Positions 27,250-36,299 are shown, counted from the stretch's first letter. The stretch is DNA of 64,000 bases from Actinoplanes couchii (GCF_016862075.1 NZ_BOMG01000080.1:1-64000), one strand, 5' to 3'. Notes: generated by a model not told the origin, from the letters alone. Program-made: numbers and translations.

Positions 27250-27680
27250 TGCAGAATCCTCTCCAGAACGTCGGCGATCGATTGCCCGGCCAGTTTCGCC
27301 CGGAACGCCGCCGTCGCCTCGTCGTAGACCTCGGCCAGGACCGGCCGGATCCCCGCACCCACCGGGCACTCCAGGTTGGGTTCGGTGTGGTGCAGCGCGA
27401 TCAGTGGCTCGGCCGCCACGGCCGTCCACACGTCCAGCAGGGTGATCTCGGACGCCGGGCGGGCCAGCGCGAAGCCGGCCCCGGTGCCGCGGCGGGTGCT
27501 GACCAGCCCGGCCCGGCGCAGATCGCCGAGGCTGCGGCGCACGATCACCGGGTTGGTGTTGACGCTGGCCGCCACCTCCTCCGACGTCAGTTGCGCCCGG
27601 CCGCGGCGCCGGGCCAGCTCCATCCACGCCAGCGCGTGCGCCGCGATCGTCACCCTGCTGTTGGCCGCCATAGTAACCAT
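27246..27680 (-). CDS. Rrf2-family transcriptional regulator
   Basis: A 144-residue Rrf2 winged-helix regulator. It has SRVTIAAHALAWMELA, the recognition helix region TSEEVAASVNTNPVIVRRSLGDLRRAGLVSTRRGTGAGFALARP and a C-terminal dimer helix. Only one cysteine (ECPVGAG) is visible where iron-sulfur Rrf2 proteins have three, so an Fe-S cluster is unlikely. The second ATG at 27671 is also possible. A small dyad, GTAA-N9-TTAC at 27673-27689, overlaps the start and may be an autoregulatory site. It is co-transcribed with the NIPSNAP gene. Confidence 0.85.
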   Translation of the reverse strand: MVTMAANSRVTIAAHALAWMELARRRGRAQLTSEEVAASVNTNPVIVRRSLGDLRRAGLVSTRRGTGAGFALARPASEITLLDVWTAVAAEPLIALHHTEPNLECPVGAGIRPVLAEVYDEATAAFRAKLAGQSIADVLERILQ

Positions 27681-27706
27681 TTCTATTACAGCGGGGCATC
27701 GATGGC

Positions 27707-27718
27707 TAGGGTGGACCC
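27707..27718 (+). promoter_or_regulatory. -10 box of a leaderless transcript
   Basis: TAGGGT at 27707-27712 lies 6 nt before the GTG at 27719. An in-frame ATG further upstream is closed by a stop, so the GTG start is well supported. Confidence 0.55.
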
Positions 27719-29929
27719 GTGATTGCCCTGCGGTCCGATGAGGACTTCACCCGTCAGCTGCTCGCGGCGTCACGTGCCCGCCGGGTGCTGGACTGCGGTG
27801 GCGCCACGGTCGACGCCGGTGAACTGCGGGCCGCCTGTCTCGCCCTCGGGGAGGCCGACCCGTTCGGGCTGGTCGTCGCCCGCGCGCTGATCACCGGACC
27901 GCTCGACCTGCGGGCCGGCGAGGTCCCGGTGGCGCTGCATTTCCCGTCGTGCGTCTTCACCGACCCGGTCGACGTGAGCGGCGCGGTCCTGCACGAACTC
28001 GGCATCACCGGCAGCGTCCTGCCGGGCTTGCTCGCCGCCGGAACCCGGATCACCCGCGACCTCGACCTGTCCGGAACGCGGATCACCGGCGACGTCCCGG
28101 CCCCGGCGAACGTGTGGCTCACCGAAGCCCACATCGGCGGCAGCCTGATCGCCCGCGACACCCGGATCCTGCCCTCCGCCGGGCGTGCCCTGCAGGCCGA
28201 CCGGATCCGGGTCGGCGGGAACGTCCGGCTGCTCGACGGCTTCCGCGCCACCGGCGAGGTCCGCTTCCTGGCGATGCACCTGGACGGCGCGCTCGACGTG
28301 ATCGGCGCCGAGTTCGCCCCGGCCGACGGGCGGGCCCTGGACCTGTCCGAGGCCGACATCGGCGGCAGCGTCTACCTGCTGCAGTCCCCGGGAACCGGCC
28401 GCCGGTGCCGGGTGCGCGGCCGGATCGAGATGGGTCACGCCACGATCCGGGGTGAGCTGTTCGTCCGGGACGCGGATCTGACCGCGCCACCGGCCGGGGA
28501 CGGCGTGCACTTCTACAACGTCGCCTCGACCGTGGACCGGATCCTGCTGATGGCGCCCCGGCTCACCGTGCACGGCACGTTGCGGATCGAAGGCGACACC
28601 GTGGCGCGCGGCGGGATCCTGCTGCCCGGCGCCCGGCTGGACGGTGGTGTCAAGCTGGCCGGGGCGGTGTGGAACCCGCACGACACCGCGCTCGACCTGA
28701 CCCAGGCCACCCTCGGCGGCGGCATCGACGCGTCGGAGGTGTCTTTCGAAGGCACCGTCCGGCTGGACAACGCCAGCGTCGGCGGCCCGGTCTTCCTGCG
28801 GGACACCACCCTGCTCCGGCCGGCCGGGCGGCGCTGCCTGTCCGCGGTCAACCTCACCACCACCGGCGACGTGCACCTGCGCGGACTGGCCGCGATCGGT
28901 GGCAGGCTCGACTTCCGGGGCGCGTCGATCACCGGGGTGTTCGACGCCGAGGACGCCTACCTCACCAACCCGGGCGACAAGACGATCAGCTTGCACATGG
29001 CACACGTGACCGGCAACGTCCGGATGTGCGGCCGGTTCCGGTCGGTGGGCCAGGTGGGGCTGCACCGGGCGGTGATCGGCGGGCGGCTGCGAGCTGACGG
29101 AGCCACCCTGACCAGTCACGACGGGAACGCCGCGGTGTTCGAGGCGATCTCCGCCGAGATCCGCGGTGGCGTCGACCTGGGCTGGCACGTCACCGCCGGA
29201 ACCGTCGACTTCACCGGCACCACCACCTCCTACCTGGCCGACCGCCCGGACCGGGACTGGCCGGCCGGATCCTTCGCCGGCGGTTTCGTCTACGACCGGT
29301 TCGAGTCGGTGAACCGGCACAGCGACCCGATCACCGACCCCGGAACCCGGATCGCCTGGCTGGCCCGGATGGGGCAGTACGAGCCGCGAGCCTGGGAACA
29401 GTTGGCGGTGGTGCTGCGCGCCGCCGGCGACAACGACGGCGCCGACGACGTCCTGGTGGCCAAACGCCGCCGCGCCCGGCGACTGCGCCCCGCCCCGATG
29501 CGCGTCCTGGACCTGCTGCAGGACGTCACGGTCCGGTACGGGTTCCGCCCCCAACGCGCGGTCTACCTGCTGATGACGCTGATAGCGACGGTGACGGTGG
29601 CGCTGAGTCTGCCGGACGTCCAGGCCCAGATGCGGGCCACCGACCAGAACGCCCTGGTCTTCACCACGTCCGGCGCCCAGCCGTTGCCGGGCGAACACGA
29701 CCCACCCGGCGACTGCGGCAACGGCCGGGTCCGCTGCCTGAGCCCGTTCTTCTACGCGGTCGACACAGTGGTCCCGCTGATCGACCTGCACCAGCGCTCC
29801 ACCTGGTACCCGGTCACCGAACGCGGCGGCCTCCTGCTCGAGATCCTGCTCAACCTGTGCACCGTCCTCGGCTGGGTCACGTCCACAGTGTTCGCCCTGT
29901 CCTTCACCCGCCTCGGCCGCGCGGGCTGA
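27719..29929 (+). CDS. Beta-helix repeat protein with C-terminal membrane anchor
   Basis: A 736-residue protein of a type often labelled membrane-associated oxidoreductase in streptomycetes. Residues about 60-530 form a chain of imperfect 20-25-residue repeats with pattern (I/V)xGx(L/V)xxxxxxI, as in pentapeptide-like or bactofilin-like right-handed beta helices (TRITRDLDLSGTRITGDV, EADIGGSVYLLQ, ATIRGELFVRDADL). Two hydrophobic segments near the C-terminus (VYLLMTLIATVTVALSL and LLLEILLNLCTVLGWVTSTVFAL) anchor it. The region between them has two cysteines (GDCGNGRVRCLSP), possibly disulfide-bonded outside. I see no oxidoreductase motif. Function is unknown. Confidence 0.75.
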   Translation: MIALRSDEDFTRQLLAASRARRVLDCGGATVDAGELRAACLALGEADPFGLVVARALITGPLDLRAGEVPVALHFPSCVFTDPVDVSGAVLHELGITGSVLPGLLAAGTRITRDLDLSGTRITGDVPAPANVWLTEAHIGGSLIARDTRILPSAGRALQADRIRVGGNVRLLDGFRATGEVRFLAMHLDGALDVIGAEFAPADGRALDLSEADIGGSVYLLQSPGTGRRCRVRGRIEMGHATIRGELFVRDADLTAPPAGDGVHFYNVASTVDRILLMAPRLTVHGTLRIEGDTVARGGILLPGARLDGGVKLAGAVWNPHDTALDLTQATLGGGIDASEVSFEGTVRLDNASVGGPVFLRDTTLLRPAGRRCLSAVNLTTTGDVHLRGLAAIGGRLDFRGASITGVFDAEDAYLTNPGDKTISLHMAHVTGNVRMCGRFRSVGQVGLHRAVIGGRLRADGATLTSHDGNAAVFEAISAEIRGGVDLGWHVTAGTVDFTGTTTSYLADRPDRDWPAGSFAGGFVYDRFESVNRHSDPITDPGTRIAWLARMGQYEPRAWEQLAVVLRAAGDNDGADDVLVAKRRRARRLRPAPMRVLDLLQDVTVRYGFRPQRAVYLLMTLIATVTVALSLPDVQAQMRATDQNALVFTTSGAQPLPGEHDPPGDCGNGRVRCLSPFFYAVDTVVPLIDLHQRSTWYPVTERGGLLLEILLNLCTVLGWVTSTVFALSFTRLGRAG

Positions 29930-29949
29930 CCGGCCCCGGAGACCGCTCG

Positions 29950-30279
29950 TCAGGCGGTTTCCACCGAGACCACGTGTAGTTCGCGGCCGGTGGTCACGGT
30001 TACGTCGGCGCTGCCGCACGGGCACAACGGGATGCGGTCCGGGAGGTGTTTGTCGGCCTGGCAGGAGCGGCAGAAGACGATCGCCGGGCACAGGTCCAGG
30101 TCCAGGGCGGCGCCGTGTGCGGCGGTGCCCATGGCGGCCACGTCGAAGCAGAAACGCATGTCGTCGGGTACCACCGCGGTCAGGGCTCCGATCCGGACCG
30201 TCACCCGGCGGACGGGACGGCCTGCGGCTCGTGAGCAGGCCGTTCCGACGATGTTCTCGGCAATCGCCAGCTCGTGCAT
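29950..30279 (-). CDS. hypA: Hydrogenase/urease nickel incorporation protein HypA
   Basis: A 109-residue HypA. The start is fixed by the invariant nickel-binding N-terminus MHELAIAENIV (His2, Glu3), so the ATG at 30279 is preferred over one 15 bases upstream. The zinc motif is FCRSCQADKHLPDRIPLCPCG (four Cys in two pairs). HypA delivers nickel to [NiFe] hydrogenase together with HypB. No hydrogenase, hypB or other hyp gene is in this window, so it is an orphan copy here. It could serve a distant operon or have been left behind. Confidence 0.88.
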   Translation of the reverse strand: MHELAIAENIVGTACSRAAGRPVRRVTVRIGALTAVVPDDMRFCFDVAAMGTAAHGAALDLDLCPAIVFCRSCQADKHLPDRIPLCPCGSADVTVTTGRELHVVSVETA

Positions 30280-30428
30280 CGGGACTCCCGGCATCGGTGA
30301 ACGGGGCGCGAACCAGTCTCACACGGGCATCGGGACCGCATCCGCCGTCGTCACACCATCGGGAGCATTTCGGCACGTGCCACGGTCCGCAGGAATCAAC
30401 CGGCCGACACGATCGGGGGTCGGGGGTT

Positions 30429-32030
30429 TCAGGCGCGGGCGGCGATCGCGGCCAGTGGCAGGCCGGCATCGAGGGTGCCGTATTCCAGGGTGCGATCGGG
30501 GCCGAGCCGGGCGGCCACGAACGCGTCCGCGACGGCGTGCGGCGCCTCCCGGATCAGGACGGCCGCCTGCAACGCCAGAGCCAGGGACTCCACCACCCGC
30601 CGGGCCTGCGCGGGTGTCGCCCGCGCCACCAGTTTCCGGGTCGCGGCCACGTGCGTGTCGAAGTCGCGGTGCACGCCGAGCGCGGACGCGATCTCCCGGT
30701 CGAACGCTGCCACCGAGTCCGGTTCGCGGGACATCGCCCGCAGCACGTCCAGGGCGATCACGTTGCCGGAGCCCTCCCACACGGCCATCACCGGTTGTTC
30801 GCGATATCTCCGGGCCAGCGGGAAACTCTCGGTGTAGCCGTTGCCACCGAGACATTCCAGCGCTTCGTACGCATGATGCGGCCCCCGCTTGCACACCCAG
30901 TACTTCCCGACCGCCGTGGCCAGCCGCCGGAACGCCACCGATTCGGCGTCGTCCCGGTCGTAGGCAGCGGCCAGGCGCATCGCCGTCCAGGTGGCGGCCT
31001 CGGCCTCCAGCTGCAGGTCGGCGAGCACCGCGGTCATCGCCGGCTGGTCGATCAGCACCGACCCGAAGGCGCTGCGGTGCCGCACGTGCCAGGCCGCCTC
31101 GGCGACCGACTGGCGCATCCCGGCCGCGCTGCCCAGCACACAGTCCAGACGGGTCTGCGCCACCATCTCGATGATCGTGCGTACGCCGCGGCCCGGCTCG
31201 CCGAGCAGCCAGCCGGTCGTACCGTCGAGTTCGATCTCGGCGGACGCGTTCGACTTGTTGCCGAGTTTGTCCTTGAGCCGCTGGATCCGGAACACGTTGC
31301 GGTCGCCGCCGGGCAGCATCCGCGGCACCAGGAAACAGGACAGCCCGCCGGGGGTCTGCGCGAGCACCAGGAACGCGTCGGACTGCGGGGCCGAGCAGAA
31401 CCACTTGTGCCCGGTCAGCCGCCATGTCCCGTCGTGGGCGTCGACGGCCCGGGTGGTGTTGGCGCGTACGTCCGATCCGCCCTGTTTCTCGGTCATCGCC
31501 ATGCCGAAGATCGCCGACGTCTTGACCGACGGATCTCGCAGCTCCGGGTCGTAGTCACGGGAGTAGACCTTCGGCAGCCACTGCCCGGCCAGCTCGGGGG
31601 TGAATCGCAGCGACGGCACCACCGCGTGGGTCATGCTCACCGGGCAGGCGTGACCGGCTTCGACCTGCGCGAACAGCATGAACGTCGCGGCCCGGGCCAC
31701 GTGCGCGCCGGGCCGGGGGCCGGCCCAGCAGCCGGTGTGCGCGCCGTGCGCGATCGCCGCGCCGATCACCCGGTGGTAGCCGGGGTGGAAGTCGACCGCG
31801 TCCACCCGGTTGCCCCACCGGTCGTGACTCGCGAACACCGGCGGCTGGGCGTTGGCCAGCTCGGCGTCTCGCTGGAAGTCCGCCCGCCCGACCAGCTGAC
31901 CGATTTCGGTCAACTCCTCGACGGCCCACGAGGCGTCGTAGCGGTCCACCGCCCCGGTCAGCGCCGGGTTGATCAGGAACTCGTTGATCCCGGCCCGCGG
32001 CGGAGCCTGATTGAACACCTCGTGGGTCAT
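30429..32030 (-). CDS. AidB-like acyl-CoA dehydrogenase family protein
   Basis: A 533-residue flavoprotein with the AidB layout: an N-terminal extra domain (PPRAGINEFLINPAL, ASHDRWGNRVDAVDFHPGYHRV), then the acyl-CoA dehydrogenase core with MAMTEKQGGSDVRANTTRA, GHKWFCSAPQSDAFLVLAQT and LGGNGYTESFPLARRYREQPVMAVWEGSGN. E. coli AidB binds DNA and FAD and belongs to the alkylation response. Homologues next to lipid genes may be true acyl-CoA dehydrogenases. It is the last gene of a leftward TetR/thioesterase-patatin operon, 49 bp downstream, which favours an acyl-lipid role here. Confidence 0.88.
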   Translation of the reverse strand: MTHEVFNQAPPRAGINEFLINPALTGAVDRYDASWAVEELTEIGQLVGRADFQRDAELANAQPPVFASHDRWGNRVDAVDFHPGYHRVIGAAIAHGAHTGCWAGPRPGAHVARAATFMLFAQVEAGHACPVSMTHAVVPSLRFTPELAGQWLPKVYSRDYDPELRDPSVKTSAIFGMAMTEKQGGSDVRANTTRAVDAHDGTWRLTGHKWFCSAPQSDAFLVLAQTPGGLSCFLVPRMLPGGDRNVFRIQRLKDKLGNKSNASAEIELDGTTGWLLGEPGRGVRTIIEMVAQTRLDCVLGSAAGMRQSVAEAAWHVRHRSAFGSVLIDQPAMTAVLADLQLEAEAATWTAMRLAAAYDRDDAESVAFRRLATAVGKYWVCKRGPHHAYEALECLGGNGYTESFPLARRYREQPVMAVWEGSGNVIALDVLRAMSREPDSVAAFDREIASALGVHRDFDTHVAATRKLVARATPAQARRVVESLALALQAAVLIREAPHAVADAFVAARLGPDRTLEYGTLDAGLPLAAIAARA

Positions 32031-32079
32031 CGGGGGTCCTTTCGGCGAGGGACGGTGCAGGCTGGGCGGGAACGAGCGG

Positions 32080-33522
32080 TTACAGCAGGAAACCCAGGCT
32101 GTCGCGGGCGGACGCCTCGGCGCCCTCCCGGGCGGCGCGCAGCGAGATCTGGTCGCGGTCCAGGCGGCCGGGCAGCGGATCCTGCAGCCGCGGGGTCAGC
32201 GCCAGGGTGCTCATCCCGTTCGACCAGCCGTCGCGGACCTGCTGCAACGTCTCCCGGTAGCGGTGCGGACGGCCCCGGTACGCCGCGGCCAGCTCGGGGT
32301 TCATCCGGCGCAGGTAGCGTTCCACCACCACGTCGGCGGCGCCGTAGGCGGGCTGGGTGCCCGGCGGCCGGGTGGCCAGGACGATCGCGTGGGTGGCGCC
32401 CCGGGCGGCGGCGGTCACCACCGGCACCGCCTCGACGATGCCGCCGTCCAGCCAGCGCCGGCCGCGCCACTGGACCGGATCCCCGGCCAGCAGCGGCAGC
32501 AGCCCGGACGCGTGCAGGCAGCTGATCAGGTCGTCGCGGTCGGCGAAATCGGTCAGGGCCTCGGCGCGGCCGGTCTCCACGTCGGTGGCGACCATGGCCA
32601 GGCGGCCGGCCCAGTCGGTGCCCGCGGCGGAGCCGATGTTCAGCAGGTGGTCGACGTGCTCCACGATGCGGGAACCGTCGATCACCGGGCGGCCGCGGGC
32701 GATCCGGCGCACGTCGATGAATTCCGGCGAGGCGAAGACTTCGGCGTACGACTCGGCCATCGCGCCCGCCGCGCCCACCGCCAGGGCGGCCGCGTTGACG
32801 GCACCGGCCGACGTGCCGACGATCATGTCGACGCTGTCCAGGATGCCCTCGCGCTCGATCACCGCGGCCATCGAGGCGGAGATGATGCCGCGCATGCCGC
32901 CACCCTCGATGACCAGGGCGACGGTGGCGCCGTCGTCGTTGTCACCGGTGCGGCGGCGGTCGGTGAGGACCTGCTGGATCGTCGGGGTGCCGATCCTGCC
33001 CAACCGTACGGCCGCGGCTCTTGTCGCCTTTTGCTCTTTCTCCTGCTGGGCCGGCGGCAGTTCCTCCGGCCCGGCCGGAAGCGGTGCGGCCGGAATCGGC
33101 ACGGACGGGACCGGCGCCGTGAGGCTTCCTTGCGCGACCGCGACCAGGGTCTCGGCGCCGTCGGCGGTGACCGCGTGCAGCTCGCACCGGCAGGCCGCGC
33201 GGTCGCCGGTGACGCTGACGACCATGCCGTGCGCCCGCAGCGTGTCACCGACCGCCGGGGCGATGTAGTCGATGGTCAGCCCGGAGGTGACCACCTCCCG
33301 CCCGAGGGCCGCCCCGCCGGCGAACGCGAGCGCGGTGTCGGCGGCGTAGGCCACTATCCCGTCGTGCACCGCCCCGTGCCGGTTGGTGATCCCGGGCCGG
33401 ATGTCGAGCTCGACGACGACACTCTGCGGACCGAAAGAGATCAGCCGGGTGCCGAACATCCGGGTCACCGACTGGTCGGCCAGGAACCGCTGCGCGGTGG
33501 CCAGGGTGGACGAAGTGCTCAC
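32080..33522 (-). CDS. Fusion of hotdog (PaaI-type) thioesterase and patatin-like phospholipase
   Basis: A 480-residue two-domain protein. Residues about 10-135 are a PaaI-like hotdog thioesterase (NRHGAVHDGIVAYAADTALAFAGG, then GLTIDYIAPAVGDTLRAHG). A Pro/Ala/Glu-rich linker (136-170) leads to a patatin domain (about 195-430). It has oxyanion loop GGGMRG (207-212), nucleophile elbow GTSAG (Ser238) and the catalytic Asp in DGG (359-361), so the Ser-Asp dyad is intact. The hotdog part would hydrolyse acyl-CoA and the patatin part would release fatty acids from lipids. The ATGA overlap with the TetR gene upstream shows co-translation. Confidence 0.88.
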   Translation of the reverse strand: MSTSSTLATAQRFLADQSVTRMFGTRLISFGPQSVVVELDIRPGITNRHGAVHDGIVAYAADTALAFAGGAALGREVVTSGLTIDYIAPAVGDTLRAHGMVVSVTGDRAACRCELHAVTADGAETLVAVAQGSLTAPVPSVPIPAAPLPAGPEELPPAQQEKEQKATRAAAVRLGRIGTPTIQQVLTDRRRTGDNDDGATVALVIEGGGMRGIISASMAAVIEREGILDSVDMIVGTSAGAVNAAALAVGAAGAMAESYAEVFASPEFIDVRRIARGRPVIDGSRIVEHVDHLLNIGSAAGTDWAGRLAMVATDVETGRAEALTDFADRDDLISCLHASGLLPLLAGDPVQWRGRRWLDGGIVEAVPVVTAAARGATHAIVLATRPPGTQPAYGAADVVVERYLRRMNPELAAAYRGRPHRYRETLQQVRDGWSNGMSTLALTPRLQDPLPGRLDRDQISLRAAREGAEASARDSLGFLL

Positions 33523-34157
33523 GAGATTCCTCCGGGTACGGGCTGGGTGCCGAGCGCCCGGAAGCAGAACGACCGGATCCCCTCGATGACGCTTTCCTGC
33601 TCTGCGGGCGACGGCTCCGGACTGTCCGGCCGGATGAAACCGACGAGCGCCTCGGAGATCGCGCCCATCACCGCGCTGGAGGCCAGCCGCGGGTCCGGGG
33701 CGATGAAGATCCGGCCGGCCAGCCCGTCGGTGATGATCTGCTCGCCGAGATCGGTGTAGCAGCGGCGGTAGACCAGGCGCTCGGCCTCGACCACCGGGCT
33801 GACCGGCTCGAACAGCAGCGCCCAGGCCATCCGGCGGCCGTGCAGCGCCCGGCCGCTGAAGATCCGGATCAGCTCGCCGAGCCGCTGCCGGGCATCCCGC
33901 CCGGAGCCGGCGACGGCCTGCCGGACCAGGTCGACCTCGTGGCTCGCGGCGCTGCGGAACACCTCGGCGAGCAGGCGGTCACGACTGTCGAAATAGGAAT
34001 AGACCGACCCGACGCTGGCCTGACAGCGCCCGGCGATGGCGGCGACGGTGGCCGCCCGAAAGCCGTCCGCGGCCACCAGGCCCCGGGCCGCACGAAGGAA
34101 AGCATCCCGCTTGTCCTCCGCGTTCTTCCTGGTCAACGCGGTTGCCCGATATGCCAT
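33519..34157 (-). CDS. TetR-family transcriptional regulator
   Basis: A 212-residue TetR repressor. The N-terminal helix-turn-helix (FLRAARGLVAADGFRAATVAAIAGRCQASVGSVYSYFDSRDRLLAEVF) is followed by a ligand domain of the acyl-CoA-responsive look. The ATG at 34157 (MAYRATALTRKN) is preferred over GTG 34172. It is the first gene of the operon with the thioesterase-patatin fusion and the AidB-like gene. A perfect 16-bp palindrome lies 19 bp before the start, so self-repression with release by an acyl ligand is likely. Confidence 0.9.
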   Translation of the reverse strand: MAYRATALTRKNAEDKRDAFLRAARGLVAADGFRAATVAAIAGRCQASVGSVYSYFDSRDRLLAEVFRSAASHEVDLVRQAVAGSGRDARQRLGELIRIFSGRALHGRRMAWALLFEPVSPVVEAERLVYRRCYTDLGEQIITDGLAGRIFIAPDPRLASSAVMGAISEALVGFIRPDSPEPSPAEQESVIEGIRSFCFRALGTQPVPGGIS

Positions 34158-34175
34158 CCGGTCGCCCCCCAAGCT

Positions 34176-34191
34176 CTGAATCCGGATTCAG
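34176..34191. promoter_or_regulatory. TetR operator palindrome
   Basis: CTGAATCCGGATTCAG is a perfect 16-bp palindrome just upstream of the TetR gene. Size, symmetry and position fit a TetR dimer site. Confidence 0.75.
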
Positions 34192-34284
34192 TCCTAGGCT
34201 ATCGGTTCCGTTCGGCCGGGCAACCTCGTGAGTCCCGAATCACGCCTGGTTCATCCGCGCCGCACCCGGGCATGGACAGACGTC

Positions 34285-34587
34285 ATGACGAGGCCGATGA
34301 AGCGACCCAGGCTGATCACCGTCGATGGGGTGCCGTACCGCTGGCGCATCCGCCGCCGCCCCGCCCTGCAGGGCCCGCTCGCCTTCGCCGTGGAACGCGC
34401 CGACCGCCGCGGCACGGTCCTGCTGGCCAGCGTCCCCGCCCCCGGAACCCCACCACCGTCGGCGTCCGCCCTGGTCACGGCGGCGGTCAAGCAGGCCCGG
34501 GCGGCGGGCTGGCGCCCGGAGACCCCGGGCCCCGCCTTCTCCGTCACGGTGACCCCGGAGACGTGGCTCGAGCACCGGGTGCGCTGA
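34285..34587 (+). CDS. Small conserved hypothetical protein
   Basis: A 100-residue basic protein (RPRLITVDGVPYRWRIRRR, LTFAVE-like LAFAVERADRRG, then a C-terminal WRPETPGPAFSVTVTPETW). Sequences of this kind occur widely in streptomycetes and relatives without a known role. ATG 34285 is preferred; the frame is open back to a GTG at 34228. I cannot assign a function. Confidence 0.6.
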   Translation: MTRPMKRPRLITVDGVPYRWRIRRRPALQGPLAFAVERADRRGTVLLASVPAPGTPPPSASALVTAAVKQARAAGWRPETPGPAFSVTVTPETWLEHRVR

Positions 34588-34643
34588 AGTCCACCGCGGC
34601 CCGGCGCCAGGCGACTTACTTGAAACAAAGTTAATCGGAAATG

Positions 34644-34689
34644 TTGACATTGTTGAATATTCGCGGTGATGCTGTGAGAGCGCTCTCAC
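34644..34689 (+). promoter_or_regulatory. Promoter and LacI-type operator of the glucanase gene
   Basis: TTGACA at 34644-34649 is a consensus -35; a weak -10 (GATGCT) follows at 34668. Overlapping it is GTGAGAGCGCTCTCAC at 34674-34689, a perfect 16-bp palindrome. Its core matches the TGGGAGCGCTCCCA type of sugar-responsive LacI-family sites in actinomycetes. Sugar-controlled expression is therefore likely. Confidence 0.7.
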
Positions 34690-34703
34690 CCTAGGGGGTC
34701 CCC

Positions 34704-36299
34704 GTGCATCTCAAACGCGCCGTCCTGGCGCTACTCCTCGCGCTCCCCGCAGTGCTGTCCATCCCCGCGACGCCCGCCTCGGCAGTCGGCCCGGACCTGC
34801 TGCCGGTCACGGTCACCAACAACTCCGGCCGGTCCGAGGCCACCTACCTCTACATCCTCGCCAAGAACATCAACACCGGGCGGCTGGGGTACGTCAACGG
34901 AGCCGGTCAGTACTTCGACTGGCCCGCCGGTGGACTGCCGCCCACCCCGGCCCCGGACGTCGCGATCGCCGGTCCGGGCAACGGTGGCAGCGTCACCGTC
35001 CGGTTCCCACGGTTCATCTCGGCCCGGCTGTACTTCTCGCTGGGCAAGAAGATCGACTTCCGGCTCACCCCGGACGGCCTGGTGCAGCCCGCGCCGTGGG
35101 CCGCCGGTGACCCCAACCGCGACACCCTGTTCGACTGGTCGGAGTTCACCTACAACAACGAGGGGCTGTGGCTGAACAGCTCCCAGGTCGACATGCTCGC
35201 CATGCCGCACGCGGTGGCGGTCACCGGCGCCGACGGCCGCACCATCCGCACCGGCGACCCGGTCGCCAACGGCCGCGAGAACATCATCAACCAGATCCGT
35301 GCCAACGGTGATTTCTCCCGGTCGATCTACACCCGGTCGGACGGTACGGTGCTGCGGGTTCTCGCTCCCGGGAAAGCGCTCGGCGCGGGACTGATGAACG
35401 CCAATTACCTGGACTCCTACATCACGTCGGCCTGGAATGCCTACACCAGCCGCACGCTGACCGTGGTCCCGCGGGTGAACGAGCCGAACCGCAAGTTCTT
35501 CGGCCGCACCAGTGGCAACAACATGGTCTTCACCGACGCGTCCGGCGCGCAGGTCGCGACGGTGGCCAAGCCGACCGGTGCGAACGTGTGGGGATGCGAC
35601 GGCGTGTTCAACGCCGCCAATGTCCCGCCGTTCATCGAACCCGAGATCAAGCGCACCCTGTGTACGGCGTTGAACCGCGGAACTCTCGGCACCTCGACGC
35701 AGGAGCCGGTGCTCGACGCGGCCCAGTTCTACCGCAACAGCGGCGCCAACCACTACTCGCGGATCATTCACGAGAACATGGCGGACAAGAAGGCGTACGG
35801 ATTCGCGTACGACGATGTCGGCGGTTTCGAATCGCTCGTGCACAGCCCGGACCCCCGCTCCGCCGCGGTGATCATCTCGCCGTTCACCGGTGGTGGCACC
35901 ACGCCTCCGCCGGCCACCGGCAACGCCCTGATCAGCAGCCTGAACAACAAGTGCCTGGACGTGCCGAACGGCGATTTCTCCGACGGTGTCCAGGTGCAGA
36001 TGTGGACCTGCAACGGCTCCGCCGCCCAGAAGTGGGAGGCCACCGGCGGCACGCTGAAGACCGGCAACAACAAGTGCCTGGACGTGGCGTGGGGCTCGGT
36101 CGACAACGGCGCGGCCATCCAGATCGCCAACTGTTCCGGCAACGCGGCCCAGCAGTGGGTGCTCAGCGGGGCCGGTGACCTGGTCAATCCCCAGGCGAAC
36201 AAGTGCCTCGACATCGGCGCGTGGAACGCCAACGACGGCGCGAAACTGGTCCTGTGGGAGTGCCTCGGCGGGGCCAACCAGAAGTGGCGGCGCGGCTGA
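34704..36299 (+). CDS. Secreted beta-1,3-glucanase (GH64) with ricin-type lectin domain
   Basis: A 531-residue secreted enzyme. A Sec signal peptide spans residues 1-27 (ends ATPASA). Residues about 28-390 are a GH64 catalytic domain, the family of laminaripentaose-producing beta-1,3-glucanases (LPVTVTNNSG, FDWSEFTYNNEGLWLNSSQVD, GCDGVFNAAN, FYRNSGANHYSRIIHENM). A GGGTTPPPATG linker near 396 joins a C-terminal ricin B-like (CBM13) lectin with three QxW repeats (AQKWEA, AQQWVL, NQKWRRG) that bind glucan. It likely degrades fungal cell walls. The upstream LacI-type palindrome suggests induction by oligosaccharides. Confidence 0.92.
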   Translation: MHLKRAVLALLLALPAVLSIPATPASAVGPDLLPVTVTNNSGRSEATYLYILAKNINTGRLGYVNGAGQYFDWPAGGLPPTPAPDVAIAGPGNGGSVTVRFPRFISARLYFSLGKKIDFRLTPDGLVQPAPWAAGDPNRDTLFDWSEFTYNNEGLWLNSSQVDMLAMPHAVAVTGADGRTIRTGDPVANGRENIINQIRANGDFSRSIYTRSDGTVLRVLAPGKALGAGLMNANYLDSYITSAWNAYTSRTLTVVPRVNEPNRKFFGRTSGNNMVFTDASGAQVATVAKPTGANVWGCDGVFNAANVPPFIEPEIKRTLCTALNRGTLGTSTQEPVLDAAQFYRNSGANHYSRIIHENMADKKAYGFAYDDVGGFESLVHSPDPRSAAVIISPFTGGGTTPPPATGNALISSLNNKCLDVPNGDFSDGVQVQMWTCNGSAAQKWEATGGTLKTGNNKCLDVAWGSVDNGAAIQIANCSGNAAQQWVLSGAGDLVNPQANKCLDIGAWNANDGAKLVLWECLGGANQKWRRG

